From an uncultured Fusobacteriaceae bacterium (GTDB lineage Bacteria > Fusobacteriota > Fusobacteriia > Fusobacteriales > Fusobacteriaceae): DNA of 16,395 nucleotides. Position 1 is the first letter of the stretch. Each line of letters starts with the position of its first letter. Shown here one piece after another: positions 6,201 to 14,471 of the stretch. Position numbers and translations under genes: made by a program. The stretch spans positions 1 through 16,395 of the forward strand of contig CAMTJB010000005.1 in NCBI GenBank assembly GCA_947072715.1, written 5' to 3'. The notes below the pieces were generated by a model that did not search any database, was not told the DNA's origin, and saw only the letters and a program-made list of their open reading frames with translations.

Positions 6201-6852
6201 TACACCTTTAGAAAAAACTATTTTTTTTATAGCTAACTTTATAATAATCTCTTTTCAGAAAGAGGTACGGTCATTGATCGTACTTCTTTTCTGGATGTTA
6301 CTATGCTTACTAGTTCAAAAAGGAAATATGCAAAAGAAATTTATAGTATATTTACCGGCGATGATTTTTATTATCCCTCCACTAGTACTTCAAGGAGTTA
6401 GTATTAAAGACGGAAGATTTTTTCTAAATATAGACTATTTTATTTTTATGAGAGTAATAGTTACATTAACAGCCTCAACAATATACGTGTCTAGTATGAC
6501 TTTTAAAGAGTTTTGTAACTTAATGAATTATCTAAAACTACCTAATTTTATAATCGAGATAATTATATATATGCACAAATTTATTACTATAATGCTTCGA
6601 AATTATAGCGAGTATAAAGTTTCATATAAAAATAGGGCAGGAAAGTTTAATATGAAAGGCGTTGCAAATTTAGCTTTAATAATTTTTAAGAGATTATATA
6701 TCGATCTCAAAAATATGGAAAATGCTCTTTATATAAGAGGATATCAAAATGGTTATCCTTTTGCAAAGTCTGTATTCACTTTCAATGTAACTAAATTCTG
6801 TATTATGGTAGTCTATGTTATAGGAACGATAAAAATTTTAGAGAGGTATTAG
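6184..6852 (+). CDS. cbiQ: Cobalt ECF transporter transmembrane component CbiQ
   Basis: CbiQ is the membrane coupling protein (EcfT type) that joins the ATPase CbiO to CbiM. It has 222 residues, slightly below or equal to the usual 220-260. The start codon is TTG. Residues TPLEKTIFF (7-15) match the N-terminal segment of the family. Hydrophobic segments lie at about 11-23, 29-46, 53-70 and 85-103. The cytoplasmic coupling region carries LRNYSEYKVSYKNRAG (138-153) and the A-x-x-RG motif as ALYIRG (181-186), through which EcfT proteins contact the ATPase. It overlaps cbiN by 17 bases and ends one base before cbiO. The sequence is more diverged than its neighbours, but motif and position make the call secure. 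Confidence 0.93.
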   Translation: MVKIVDTPLEKTIFFIANFIIISFQKEVRSLIVLLFWMLLCLLVQKGNMQKKFIVYLPAMIFIIPPLVLQGVSIKDGRFFLNIDYFIFMRVIVTLTASTIYVSSMTFKEFCNLMNYLKLPNFIIEIIIYMHKFITIMLRNYSEYKVSYKNRAGKFNMKGVANLALIIFKRLYIDLKNMENALYIRGYQNGYPFAKSVFTFNVTKFCIMVVYVIGTIKILERY

Positions 6853-6853
6853 T

Positions 6854-7564
6854 ATGCTTGAATTAAAAAAAATTAGTTTTTATTACGAAAAAGATAAAAT
6901 GATTTTAAAAGATCTCTCTTTAAAACTAGAGAAAAATAGCTTCAATGTAATTATGGGTGAAAATGGATCTGGAAAGTCTACACTATTAATGCTACTAAAA
7001 GGTATTAATAGATTAAGAGATGGGGAATATTTTTTTAAAGGGAAAAAAATAATTTCAAGTGGAATAAGAAAAAGTGGATTTATATCAAGTATAGGATTCG
7101 TTTTTCAAGATCCTGATATTCAGATAATTGGATTAGATGTAAAGAATGATTTAGAATTTGGTCCTTTAAATTTAGGATGGGATGAGAAAAAAATTCAAGA
7201 AAATGTAGAGAAAGTAATGGTAGATTGTGATATAAAACATCTTGAAAACAAAAATCCTTATCTACTTAGTTATGGAGAAAAAAAGAGAGTTTCTATCGCA
7301 GGGGTATTAGCAATGGAGCCAGAAGTATTAATACTAGATGAGCCTACAACATGGTTAGACCCTTGGCATAAAAATCAATTAAAAGATATCTTATATAAAC
7401 AAAATAATTTTGGAAAAACAATAATTTTGAGTACGCATGATATGGAATTTGCTAAAGAGTTGAACTGTAATTATATTTTTATAAAAAATGGTTCTATTAT
7501 AGCTAATGGTGGAATTGAACTTTTTAACAATAAAGACTTACTAAAAGAGTGTAAGCTTCTATAA
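6854..7564 (+). CDS. cbiO: Cobalt ECF transporter ATP-binding protein CbiO
   Basis: CbiO is the cytoplasmic ATPase that powers the cobalt importer, 236 residues. All ABC ATPase motifs are present: Walker A GENGSGKST (35-43), Q-loop in FQDPDIQ (84-90), signature LSYGEKKR (138-145), Walker B VLILDEP (158-164), and switch histidine His195 in STHDM. The signature is LSYGE rather than the more common LSGGE, a minor change. The ATG begins one base after the cbiQ stop, with GAGAGG (6841-6846) inside cbiQ as a likely ribosome binding site. The family normally works as a homodimer with CbiQ when only one ATPase gene is present, as here. Confidence 0.95.
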   Translation: MLELKKISFYYEKDKMILKDLSLKLEKNSFNVIMGENGSGKSTLLMLLKGINRLRDGEYFFKGKKIISSGIRKSGFISSIGFVFQDPDIQIIGLDVKNDLEFGPLNLGWDEKKIQENVEKVMVDCDIKHLENKNPYLLSYGEKKRVSIAGVLAMEPEVLILDEPTTWLDPWHKNQLKDILYKQNNFGKTIILSTHDMEFAKELNCNYIFIKNGSIIANGGIELFNNKDLLKECKLL

Positions 7565-7582
7565 AAAAGATTGGAGGGAAAA

Positions 7583-8551
7583 ATGCAATTCGTATATTTG
7601 TATTTAGCAGTATATATTTTAGATTTAATAATTGGAGATCCAAACTATAAATTGCATCCAATTAGAATAATAGGGAAGTTAATTTTAAAACTTGAAAATA
7701 TCCTATATAGATTAAACAATAAAAAAGTAGGGGGCTTCCTATTACTGGTAGCAACTGTAGCGATAGTTTTTAGCGCATGTTATTTATTACTTTATTTATC
7801 TCTAGGAATTTCATCTACCCTATTTACAGTTATGCAAGTATTCTTACTATATACAACACTTGCAACAAAGTGTCTTGGAGATGAAGGGAAAAAAGTGTAT
7901 AACATTTTAAAAAGTGGTGGCTTGGAACTGGCTAAAAAGGAACTTTCTTATTTAGTAACGAGAGATACAAAAGATATGACTGAAAAAGAAATAGTAAAAT
8001 CTACAGTCGAAACAATAAGTGAAAATTCGGTAGATGGTTCAATTGCCCCAATGATATTTGCTTTTATAGGAAGTTACTTTTTCTTAGATGGTATATCTTT
8101 AGCACTTCCTATTGCTATGTGTTACAAAGCAGTTAATACTTTAGATTCTATGGTTGGATATAAAAATGATAAGTATTATGACTTTGGATATTTTTCAGCA
8201 AAATTTGATGATGTTCTAAACTTTATCCCTGCTAGAATTGGGGGAGGAATAATTATTCCAATGGGAGCATTGATACTAAATTATGATTATAAGTCATCAC
8301 TTAGAGTATTTTTAAGAGATAGAAAAAAACATGATAGTCCAAACTCAGGGCATCCAGAAGCAGCTTTTGCTGGAGCCTTAGGAATACAATTTGGTGGAGA
8401 GGTTAATTATTTCGGAGAGATTGTAAAGAAAGAAAAGATAGGAGATAAGTTAAAGGAGTTCTCAATAGAAGATATTAAAAAATCTTGTAATTTACTGTAT
8501 GCTAGTTCAATTATTACAATTTTATTTATTTCAATTATAAAGATGTTTTAG
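7583..8551 (+). CDS. cbiB: Adenosylcobinamide-phosphate synthase CbiB
   Basis: CbiB is an inner-membrane enzyme that joins adenosylcobyric acid to (R)-1-amino-2-propanol phosphate to form adenosylcobinamide phosphate. I chose ATG 7583 (322 residues) because GGAGGG (7573-7578) lies four bases upstream; a TTG at 7571 in the same frame would precede that site. Family motifs: D-x4-GDPNYKLHP (14-26), ENSVDGSIAPM (147-157), KAVNTLDSMVGYKND (182-196), KFDDVLNFIPARI (207-219) and SPNSGHPEAAFAGALG (252-267). Membrane segments are visible near 52-70, 80-92, 153-180 and 303-318. It follows the cobalt importer and precedes the CobD-like gene that makes its co-substrate. Confidence 0.96.
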   Translation: MQFVYLYLAVYILDLIIGDPNYKLHPIRIIGKLILKLENILYRLNNKKVGGFLLLVATVAIVFSACYLLLYLSLGISSTLFTVMQVFLLYTTLATKCLGDEGKKVYNILKSGGLELAKKELSYLVTRDTKDMTEKEIVKSTVETISENSVDGSIAPMIFAFIGSYFFLDGISLALPIAMCYKAVNTLDSMVGYKNDKYYDFGYFSAKFDDVLNFIPARIGGGIIIPMGALILNYDYKSSLRVFLRDRKKHDSPNSGHPEAAFAGALGIQFGGEVNYFGEIVKKEKIGDKLKEFSIEDIKKSCNLLYASSIITILFISIIKMF

Positions 8552-8562
8552 GAGGTATCTGA

Positions 8563-9639
8563 ATGGTAGAACATGGAGGAAATATATACGATTTTACACA
8601 AGAAAAAAGAGATAAAGTATTAGACTACAGTTCTAATATAAATCCTTTAAATATCAATCCAAGCATAAAAAAAATAATTTTAAAAAACTTAGATTCAATG
8701 AATAGATACCCAGATATAAAGTATCTAGATCTTAGAAAAAGTATTGGAGATTTTAATGGGATTACATATGAAAGAATAGTACCTGGTAATGGAGCTACAG
8801 AAGTATTATTTCTATATTGTAAAAGTGAAAAAATAAAAAGAGCTACAATTGTTAGTCCAACTTTTGGAGAGTATGAAAGAGCTCTAAAAACTAATGATAT
8901 AAAAGTAGACTACTCATATTTAAAAGAAAAGAATAAATTTGAGATAGATATAAAACAAATAATAAAAAATGATATATTCATTGATACAGAGTTGGTCGTT
9001 TTATGTAATCCAAATAATCCAACTGGAAGATTTATCCCTTTAGAACAGATAAAAAAATTAAATGAAGAGTTAAAAAAAAGAGATATTAAACTATTTATTG
9101 ATGAATGTTTTATTGAGTTTATAAGTGGATGGAGAGAGATGAGCGCAGTAAATTTACAAGATGAAAATATCTTTATACTTAGAGCATTTACAAAATATTT
9201 TGCAATACCTGGTTTAAGACTTGGATATGGTATCTCATTTAATAAAGATAGAATAGAAAATATTTTAGAGATAAAAGAACCTTGGAGTATAAATAGTTTT
9301 GCAGAAGTAGTAGGAAGAGAGATTATAAAAGAGAGTGCTTTTATAGAGAAAACAGATAAATGGATAGAAAGTGAAAAAAAGTGGTTTTATGAAAAACTAG
9401 TAAAAGTAAATAACATTTTACCTTTTAAAACTGAGACAAACTTTATTCTAATAAAACTTCTAAATATGACATCAAAAGATTTTAAAAAAGAGATGTTAAA
9501 AAGAGATGTATTAATAAGGGATGCTTCAAACTTTGAAGGGTTAGATGATAGTTATATAAGAATAGCAGTTAAAACAAGAAAAAACAATACGAAGGTATTA
9601 AATACAATTATGGAGGTAATTAAATGTCAGGAATTTTAG
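8563..9639 (+). CDS. cobD: Threonine-phosphate decarboxylase (CobD-like PLP enzyme)
   Basis: This is a fold-type I pyridoxal-phosphate enzyme of the aminotransferase I/II superfamily, 358 residues, expected to decarboxylate L-threonine-O-3-phosphate to aminopropanol phosphate, the co-substrate of CbiB. The N-terminal HGGNIYDF and DYSSNINPLNIN (21-32) are typical of CobD. PGNGATE (74-80) binds cofactor phosphate, CNPNNPTGRF (148-157) and D180 fit the ring-binding site, and the Schiff-base lysine is Lys211 in AFTKYFAIPGLRLGYG. Histidinol-phosphate aminotransferase is the close relative; context next to cbiB and the N-terminal motif favour CobD. AGGAGG lies seven bases before the ATG. The kinase making threonine phosphate is not in the window. 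Confidence 0.9.
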   Translation: MVEHGGNIYDFTQEKRDKVLDYSSNINPLNINPSIKKIILKNLDSMNRYPDIKYLDLRKSIGDFNGITYERIVPGNGATEVLFLYCKSEKIKRATIVSPTFGEYERALKTNDIKVDYSYLKEKNKFEIDIKQIIKNDIFIDTELVVLCNPNNPTGRFIPLEQIKKLNEELKKRDIKLFIDECFIEFISGWREMSAVNLQDENIFILRAFTKYFAIPGLRLGYGISFNKDRIENILEIKEPWSINSFAEVVGREIIKESAFIEKTDKWIESEKKWFYEKLVKVNNILPFKTETNFILIKLLNMTSKDFKKEMLKRDVLIRDASNFEGLDDSYIRIAVKTRKNNTKVLNTIMEVIKCQEF

Positions 9640-9992
9640 TAGTAGGTCACGGAAGTAGAAGTAAGGAAGCTCAAGAGGGGTTTGAAAAAATTATAGATAT
9701 GCTTAAAGATTTATGTAAAGGGGATCAAATTGTAGGAGCGCATATGGAACTTTGCTCTCCAACTATTGAAGAGGGAATAGAAACATTATTATTAGAAAAT
9801 CCAAAGATTTCTACTATAAAAGTTGTACCTTATTTCCTATATACAGGTATTCATATTAAAGAGGATATTCCTGAAATAATAGAAGAGTTAAAAAAGAAAT
9901 ACACACATATAGATTTTAAATTTGGTAAACCTCTTGGAGCAGAGATAGAGATAGCAAAGATATTACAAAAAAGAGTAAATGAGTTATGCTAA
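9624..9992 (+). CDS. cbiX: Small sirohydrochlorin cobaltochelatase (CbiX, short form)
   Basis: This enzyme inserts Co(II) into sirohydrochlorin (factor II), the step that commits the ring to the early-cobalt route. It has only 122 residues, about half the length of the usual two-domain bacterial CbiX or CbiK, and matches the short form known best from archaea, which works as a dimer. Key residues are present: His9 in VVGHGSRSKEA, Glu42 in AHMELCSPTIEEGI and His77 in PYFLYTGIHIKEDIP; the two histidines are the expected metal site. It is not a truncation: GGAGG precedes the ATG by seven bases, and it overlaps both neighbours (cobD by 16 bases, cbiA by 7). A role with another metal in siroheme synthesis is possible but the context argues for cobalt. 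Confidence 0.92.
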   Translation: MSGILVVGHGSRSKEAQEGFEKIIDMLKDLCKGDQIVGAHMELCSPTIEEGIETLLLENPKISTIKVVPYFLYTGIHIKEDIPEIIEELKKKYTHIDFKFGKPLGAEIEIAKILQKRVNELC

Positions 9993-11350
9993 AACGTGGT
10001 TTTGTAATAAGTGGTGGAAGTAGTAGCGTAGGAAAAACAACAGTAACTTTAGGACTGATGAATCTATTTAATAATATTGCTCCCTTTAAAGTAGGTCCTG
10101 ATTTTATAGATCCTTCTTATCACAAAATTATTACAAAAGAACATAGCTATAATTTAGATGTTTTTCTAATGGGAAAAGAGGGCGTTAAACATAGCTTTTT
10201 TAAACATATGAAAGAGATGAATATAGTTGAAGGTGTTATGGGACTATATGATGGAATAAATAATTCTTTAGAAAATTATAGTACAGCACACTTAGCAAAG
10301 ACATTAAATTTACCAGTTATATTAGTGGTTAATGGAAAGGGAAGAAGTTTATCTCTTGCAAGTGAAATATTAGGTTATAAGAACTTTGATAAAGAGGTAA
10401 ATATTATAGGAGTAATCCTTAATAGAATTAATAGCAATCAGAGATACCTTGATTTAAAAGATGGTATAGAAAAACATACTGGAATAAAGTGTATCGGTTA
10501 TCTTCCTGAAAGAGAAGAGTTTTCTCTAGATAGTAGACACTTAGGACTTCTTCAAGCACATGAGATTAAAGACCTTCATGAAAAAATTAATCTAGCTTCA
10601 GAGGAATTAACTAAGAGTTTAGATATGGATTTTATACTTAACAATACAGTATTAAACTATTCTAATAAGGAAACTGAAGATGCTAAGAATCTTTTCTCTC
10701 CACAAAAAGATAAATATAAAGATATAAAAATAGGAATTGCAAAGGATGATGCTTTTACATTCTACTATGAAGATAATCTAGAATTATTTAAAGAGATGGG
10801 GATGGATATAAAATATTTCTCACCCATGAATGATAGCACTATTCCAGATGTTGATATGCTATATTTTGGTGGGGGATATCCTGAGAACTACTTAGAAAAG
10901 TTAAGCTCAAATAAAACAATGATTAATTCAATTTATAATTTTTATAAATCAAACAGAGTTGTTTTTGGAGAGTGTGGAGGATTTATATACTTATCAAAAG
11001 GGATATATGATTCAAGCAATAATTTTTATCCACTTTGTGGAATCGCTGATTGTGAAATGAAGATGTTTAACAAGTTAGATATTAAAAGATTTGGTTATGC
11101 AAATATAGAGTTTAAAAACAAATACCTAGGTAAAGCGCATGAGTTTCACTACTCTCAAATTATAGAGAATGGAGAGATGAAAAAAGAATATATAGTAAGC
11201 AAAGAAAGTGGTAAAAAATGGATTTGTGGATATAGTGATAAGAATTTTCTAGCAGGGTATCCACACTTTCACTTTTTTAAAAGCTTAGATATTTTAGATG
11301 AAATACTAAAAGGTGTATACCAAGAGAGAAAAGGAGAAAGTAATGTTTGA
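9986..11350 (+). CDS. cbiA: Cobyrinate a,c-diamide synthase CbiA
   Basis: CbiA uses ATP and glutamine to amidate the a and c side chains of cobyrinic acid, in the cytoplasm. It has 454 residues, the usual length. The N-terminal synthetase domain has P-loop GGSSSVGKTT (10-19), FKVGPDFIDPSYH (34-46) and VEGVMGLYDG (81-90). The C-terminal glutaminase domain has the nucleophile Cys330 in FGECGGFIYL, the AHEFHYS motif (384-390) and a terminal histidine in YPHFHF (425-430). Its ATG overlaps the cbiX stop by seven bases and no strong ribosome binding site is visible, so translation is probably coupled to cbiX. It shares domain design with CbiP, which carries out the later four amidations. Confidence 0.96.
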   Translation: MLKRGFVISGGSSSVGKTTVTLGLMNLFNNIAPFKVGPDFIDPSYHKIITKEHSYNLDVFLMGKEGVKHSFFKHMKEMNIVEGVMGLYDGINNSLENYSTAHLAKTLNLPVILVVNGKGRSLSLASEILGYKNFDKEVNIIGVILNRINSNQRYLDLKDGIEKHTGIKCIGYLPEREEFSLDSRHLGLLQAHEIKDLHEKINLASEELTKSLDMDFILNNTVLNYSNKETEDAKNLFSPQKDKYKDIKIGIAKDDAFTFYYEDNLELFKEMGMDIKYFSPMNDSTIPDVDMLYFGGGYPENYLEKLSSNKTMINSIYNFYKSNRVVFGECGGFIYLSKGIYDSSNNFYPLCGIADCEMKMFNKLDIKRFGYANIEFKNKYLGKAHEFHYSQIIENGEMKKEYIVSKESGKKWICGYSDKNFLAGYPHFHFFKSLDILDEILKGVYQERKGESNV

Positions 11351-11981
11351 GTATATTAAAGTACCTGAAGATATAGAGAAGAGAAGTTTTGAAATTATAG
11401 AAGAGGAGATGGGTGAGTCAGTAAAGAAATTTACAGAACAAGAGTTACCTATTGTAAAAAGAGTTATTCATACAACAGCGGATTTTGAATATTCAGATTT
11501 AATAGAATTTCATAATGGTGCAATAGAAAAGGGAATGGAAGCCCTAAAAAATGGATTTGATATTTACTGTGATACAAACATGATAGTGAATGGACTTAGT
11601 AGTAAAGCGCTTAAAAGTTTTGGAATAGAAGCTTATACTTTAGTAAGTGATGCAGAAGTTGCAACTATTGCAAAGAGTAGAGGTGTAACTAGATCAATAG
11701 CTGGAATGGAGAAGGCTTCTAAAGATAAAAAAACAAAAATTTTTATAATAGGAAATGCACCTACGGCACTATTTAGATTAAAAGAATTAGTAGATAAAAA
11801 TGAGATAGAAAAGCCTGAATTAATAATAGGAGTTCCTGTTGGGTTTGTAGGAGCTGCAGAATCTAAAACAATTTTTGTAGATACAGATATTCCATATATA
11901 ACTGTAAAGGGAAGAAAAGGTGGAAGCACTGTTGCTGTATCAATTCTTCACGGTATTCTATATCAAATATACCAAAGGTGA
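11343..11981 (+). CDS. cbiC: Cobalt-precorrin-8 methylmutase CbiC
   Basis: CbiC moves the C-11 methyl group to C-12, converting cobalt-precorrin-8 to cobyrinic acid. I chose ATG 11343 (212 residues, the usual family length) because AAGGAGA (11331-11337) lies just upstream; the reading frame extends ten codons further to a GTG that would precede that site. The catalytic histidine is His43 in RVIHTTADFEY, followed by FHNGAIEKGMEALKNG and DTNMIVNGLS, then the GNAPTALFRL and GVPVGFVGAAESK segments that line the ring-binding site. It overlaps the end of cbiA by eight bases. Nothing unusual is seen. Confidence 0.96.
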   Translation: MFEYIKVPEDIEKRSFEIIEEEMGESVKKFTEQELPIVKRVIHTTADFEYSDLIEFHNGAIEKGMEALKNGFDIYCDTNMIVNGLSSKALKSFGIEAYTLVSDAEVATIAKSRGVTRSIAGMEKASKDKKTKIFIIGNAPTALFRLKELVDKNEIEKPELIIGVPVGFVGAAESKTIFVDTDIPYITVKGRKGGSTVAVSILHGILYQIYQR

Positions 11982-11988
11982 TATATTA

Positions 11989-13227
11989 ATGATAAAAACA
12001 GATGAGTTAAAAAAAGGAGTTACAACAGGAAGTTGTGTAACCGCAGGAGTTAAAGCTGGATTAGAGGCTCTGTTCAATAATAATTATGAAAAGAATATTC
12101 AATTACAAGCTCTTAATTCAGAATGGATTAATTTAGAAGTTTTATCATTAAAAGAAAGCCAAGATGGAGTTAGAGTTTCAGTAAGAAAATATTCTGGAGA
12201 TGATCCAGATGTAACAAATAATATTGAAATTTGTGTTAGAGTAAAATTCATCTCTCATGAATTAGAGAAAGAGTTAAGTTCAGATGAGATTGAAAAAGGT
12301 TTCTTAAAGGAAAATATATTTATTACTGGGGGAAGGGGAGTAGGTATTTCAACTAAAGCAGGTCTTCAATCCCCAATAGGAAAATATGCTATAAACCCCG
12401 GTCCACTAAAAATGATAACTCAAGCAGTATCTGATTTTAAGACAAATATAGACTTAAAAAATAAAGAGGCGAATAGAGATTTTTATTGGGATGAAAATAG
12501 TAAAAAAAATATAGATTTTGAAAAAGGTTACTTTATTATAAAAATTTTTATACCTCAAGGGATAAAAAAATCCAAGCTTACACTTAACTCAAAACTAGGT
12601 GTAATTGGAGGAATATCTATACTTGGAACAACTGGTATAGTAAAGCCCATGAGTGAAGATAGTTTAAAAGCATCTCTATATACAGAGATGAAAGTAATAA
12701 GAGAGAGTAGTAATAGAGATTGGGTAGTTTTCTCCTTTGGTAACTACGGAGAAAAATTTTGTGAGTCTATAGGAATAAAAAAAGACATGGTAGTAATTAT
12801 AAGTAACTATATTGGATTTATGTTAGAAGGGGCTGTTAAATTAGGATTTAAAAAAGTTGTCTTAGTTGGTCATATAGGAAAAGCAGTAAAAATAGCTGGG
12901 GGTATCTTTAATACTCATAGTAAAGTGGCGGATGCTAGACTTGAGATAATGGGCGCGAATGCTTTTCTATTTAATGAGAGTAACGAGACTATAAAGAAAA
13001 TTTTAAATTCAAATACTGTTGATGAAGCTTCTAAATATATAGAGAATAAAGAGTTCTTTAATTATTTATCTGAAAAAGTATCGAATAAGTCGAATGATCA
13101 TGTTCATAAAGATTTAAAATGTGAAAGTTTAATCTTTGATTTTGATGGAAACATATTAGGACATAGTAAAGAATTTTATACTTTAATAAATGAAATATTA
13201 AAACAGGGAGATGAGATCAATTTGTAA
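11989..13227 (+). CDS. cbiD: Cobalt-precorrin-5B C1-methyltransferase CbiD
   Basis: CbiD adds the C-1 methyl group to cobalt-precorrin-5B from S-adenosylmethionine in the anaerobic route. I chose ATG 11989 (412 residues) because AAGGTGAT lies upstream and the protein then begins MIKTDELKKGVTTGSC, as CbiD does; a frame extending upstream into cbiC is not supported. Motifs: GVTTGSCVTAG (10-20), KYSGDDPDVT (67-76), GGRGVGISTKAGL with PIGKYAINPGP (about 124-150), GGISILGTTGIVKPMS (207-222), and GHIGKAVKIAGG plus NTHSKVADAR (295-317). It is longer than the roughly 365-380 residues common in the family; about 40 residues at the C terminus, with a polar KSNDHVHKD linker, may account for this. The end overlaps cbiE by 17 bases. 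Confidence 0.95.
   Translation: MIKTDELKKGVTTGSCVTAGVKAGLEALFNNNYEKNIQLQALNSEWINLEVLSLKESQDGVRVSVRKYSGDDPDVTNNIEICVRVKFISHELEKELSSDEIEKGFLKENIFITGGRGVGISTKAGLQSPIGKYAINPGPLKMITQAVSDFKTNIDLKNKEANRDFYWDENSKKNIDFEKGYFIIKIFIPQGIKKSKLTLNSKLGVIGGISILGTTGIVKPMSEDSLKASLYTEMKVIRESSNRDWVVFSFGNYGEKFCESIGIKKDMVVIISNYIGFMLEGAVKLGFKKVVLVGHIGKAVKIAGGIFNTHSKVADARLEIMGANAFLFNESNETIKKILNSNTVDEASKYIENKEFFNYLSEKVSNKSNDHVHKDLKCESLIFDFDGNILGHSKEFYTLINEILKQGDEINL
13205..13210 (+). promoter_or_regulatory. Ribosome binding site touching the cbiE ATG
   Basis: AGGGAG directly abuts ATG at 13211 with no spacer, unlike every other gene here. Spacing would be normal (nine bases) for an ATT codon at 13220 in the same frame. 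Either cbiE uses a rare start codon, or it starts at ATG with a poor site and depends on coupling to cbiD. Confidence 0.4.
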
Positions 13228-13918
13228 GATTAATATAATTGGTTTAGGTCCAGGGGATATAGAGTTCTTAACTGAAAAAGGAAGAACTACTATTGAAAAA
13301 AGTAAGATAGTAATAGGAAATCAAAGACATATAGATAGTGTTTTACCTATATCAGGAAATGGAAAAAATATCATAATAAATAAGATATCTGAGATAAATG
13401 AAATATTAATGAAAGAACTTATAAGTGAGGAAGTTAGTCTCTCCACTGAAGAAAAGGAAGATAAATTAATATCAGTTGTTGTTTCAGGAGATACAGGATT
13501 CTACAGTCTTTTAGATTATATTATGAGAAATTTACCAGAAGAGTTTCATAAAAATATTGAAGTAATACCTGGGATATCATCATTTCAATATCTATTTGGA
13601 AAGCTAAAAAAATGCTGGCATGACTACTTATTAATTAGTGTCCACGGAAGAGAAACTGATTATATATCTTATTTAAACTTTAGTAAAAAAGGGATTGTAC
13701 TTTTAACTGATAAAACTAATAATTGGAAATCAATTTCACAAAATTTAGTTGAGAGTAATTTAAAAGATATTATAGTTACAGTGGGGTCTAATCTTTCTTA
13801 TAGTGATGAGAATATATTTTGTTTTAGCTTAGAAGATTATGAAAAATATGATTTCTCCACAGAGAATCAAGCAGTTATTATTCTAGAAAAAAGAGGTGGC
13901 AATAGTGCACATATATGA
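13211..13918 (+). CDS. cbiE: Cobalt-precorrin-7 C5-methyltransferase CbiE
   Basis: CbiE methylates C-5 of cobalt-precorrin-7; in aerobic organisms it is fused to CbiT as CobL, here the two are separate. The 235 residues exceed the roughly 200 of enterobacterial CbiE, the extra length lying mostly in a polar insert near residues 48-85. Tetrapyrrole methylase motifs are present: GLGPGD (11-16), VVSGDTGFYSL (90-100), VIPGISSFQYLFGKL (118-132) and SVHGRE (143-148). The start is uncertain within about three codons because the ribosome binding site touches the ATG. It overlaps cbiD upstream and cbiT downstream. Confidence 0.93.
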   Translation: MRSICKINIIGLGPGDIEFLTEKGRTTIEKSKIVIGNQRHIDSVLPISGNGKNIIINKISEINEILMKELISEEVSLSTEEKEDKLISVVVSGDTGFYSLLDYIMRNLPEEFHKNIEVIPGISSFQYLFGKLKKCWHDYLLISVHGRETDYISYLNFSKKGIVLLTDKTNNWKSISQNLVESNLKDIIVTVGSNLSYSDENIFCFSLEDYEKYDFSTENQAVIILEKRGGNSAHI

Positions 13919-14471
13919 TTGTGAATTTATTACAGGGAAAGTCCCTATTACAAAACAGGAAGTAAGAGCTATCTCTATAGCAAAACTACAACTTAGAGAA
14001 AATTCAATTTTATTGGATGTTGGAGCTGGAACAGGAAGTATATCTGTTGAAGCATCAGGATATATAAAAAGCGGAAAAGTCTATTCCATTGAAAGAAATG
14101 AAGAGGGATGCAGTTTAATAGAAAAAAATTGCGAAAAATTTAATTGCACTAATGTAGAGATAATAAAAGGGAGCGCACCTGGAGTTTTACCAAATATTAG
14201 ATACGATAGAATGTTTATAGGAGGGAATGGTGGAGAGTTAAAAGAGATTCTTAAGCACTTCATAAAATTCTCAACAGATGATTCTAAGTTAGTAATAAAT
14301 ATTATTGCATTAGAAAGCTTATCTCTAGCTAAATCATTATTAGAAGAGTTAAAATTTAAAAATATAGAAATTTGTAATGTTAGTGTAAGTAGAGGAAAAA
14401 GATTAGGAGATTATACTCTTATGATGGGAGAAAACCCTATTTATATTATCACAGCTGAGAAGGGGGAGTAA
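13905..14471 (+). CDS. cbiT: Cobalt-precorrin-6B C15-methyltransferase/decarboxylase CbiT
   Basis: CbiT methylates C-15 and removes the acetate carboxyl at C-12, working next to CbiE. I prefer GTG 13905 (188 residues, close to the usual 190) because AGAGGTGG (13892-13899) then has normal spacing; GTG at 13896 lies inside that site. The family N terminus FITGKVPITKQEVRAI is at about 8-23. It is a Rossmann-type methyltransferase with the S-adenosylmethionine motif LLDVGAGTGSISVEAS (36-51), an acidic residue near YSIERN (60-65) for the ribose, and IGGNGGEL (105-112), also typical. It overlaps cbiE by 14 bases and cbiL by one base. Confidence 0.95.
   Translation: MHIYDCEFITGKVPITKQEVRAISIAKLQLRENSILLDVGAGTGSISVEASGYIKSGKVYSIERNEEGCSLIEKNCEKFNCTNVEIIKGSAPGVLPNIRYDRMFIGGNGGELKEILKHFIKFSTDDSKLVINIIALESLSLAKSLLEELKFKNIEICNVSVSRGKRLGDYTLMMGENPIYIITAEKGE

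Noticed and set aside
11633..11929. Open frame of 98 codons on the minus strand inside cbiC
   Set aside because: It is fully antisense to conserved cbiC sequence; its hydrophobic look comes from reading the opposite strand.
13126..13170. DFDGN near the end of CbiD as a phosphatase (HAD) motif
   Set aside because: The other HAD motifs are absent and the segment is too short for such a domain; resemblance is by chance.
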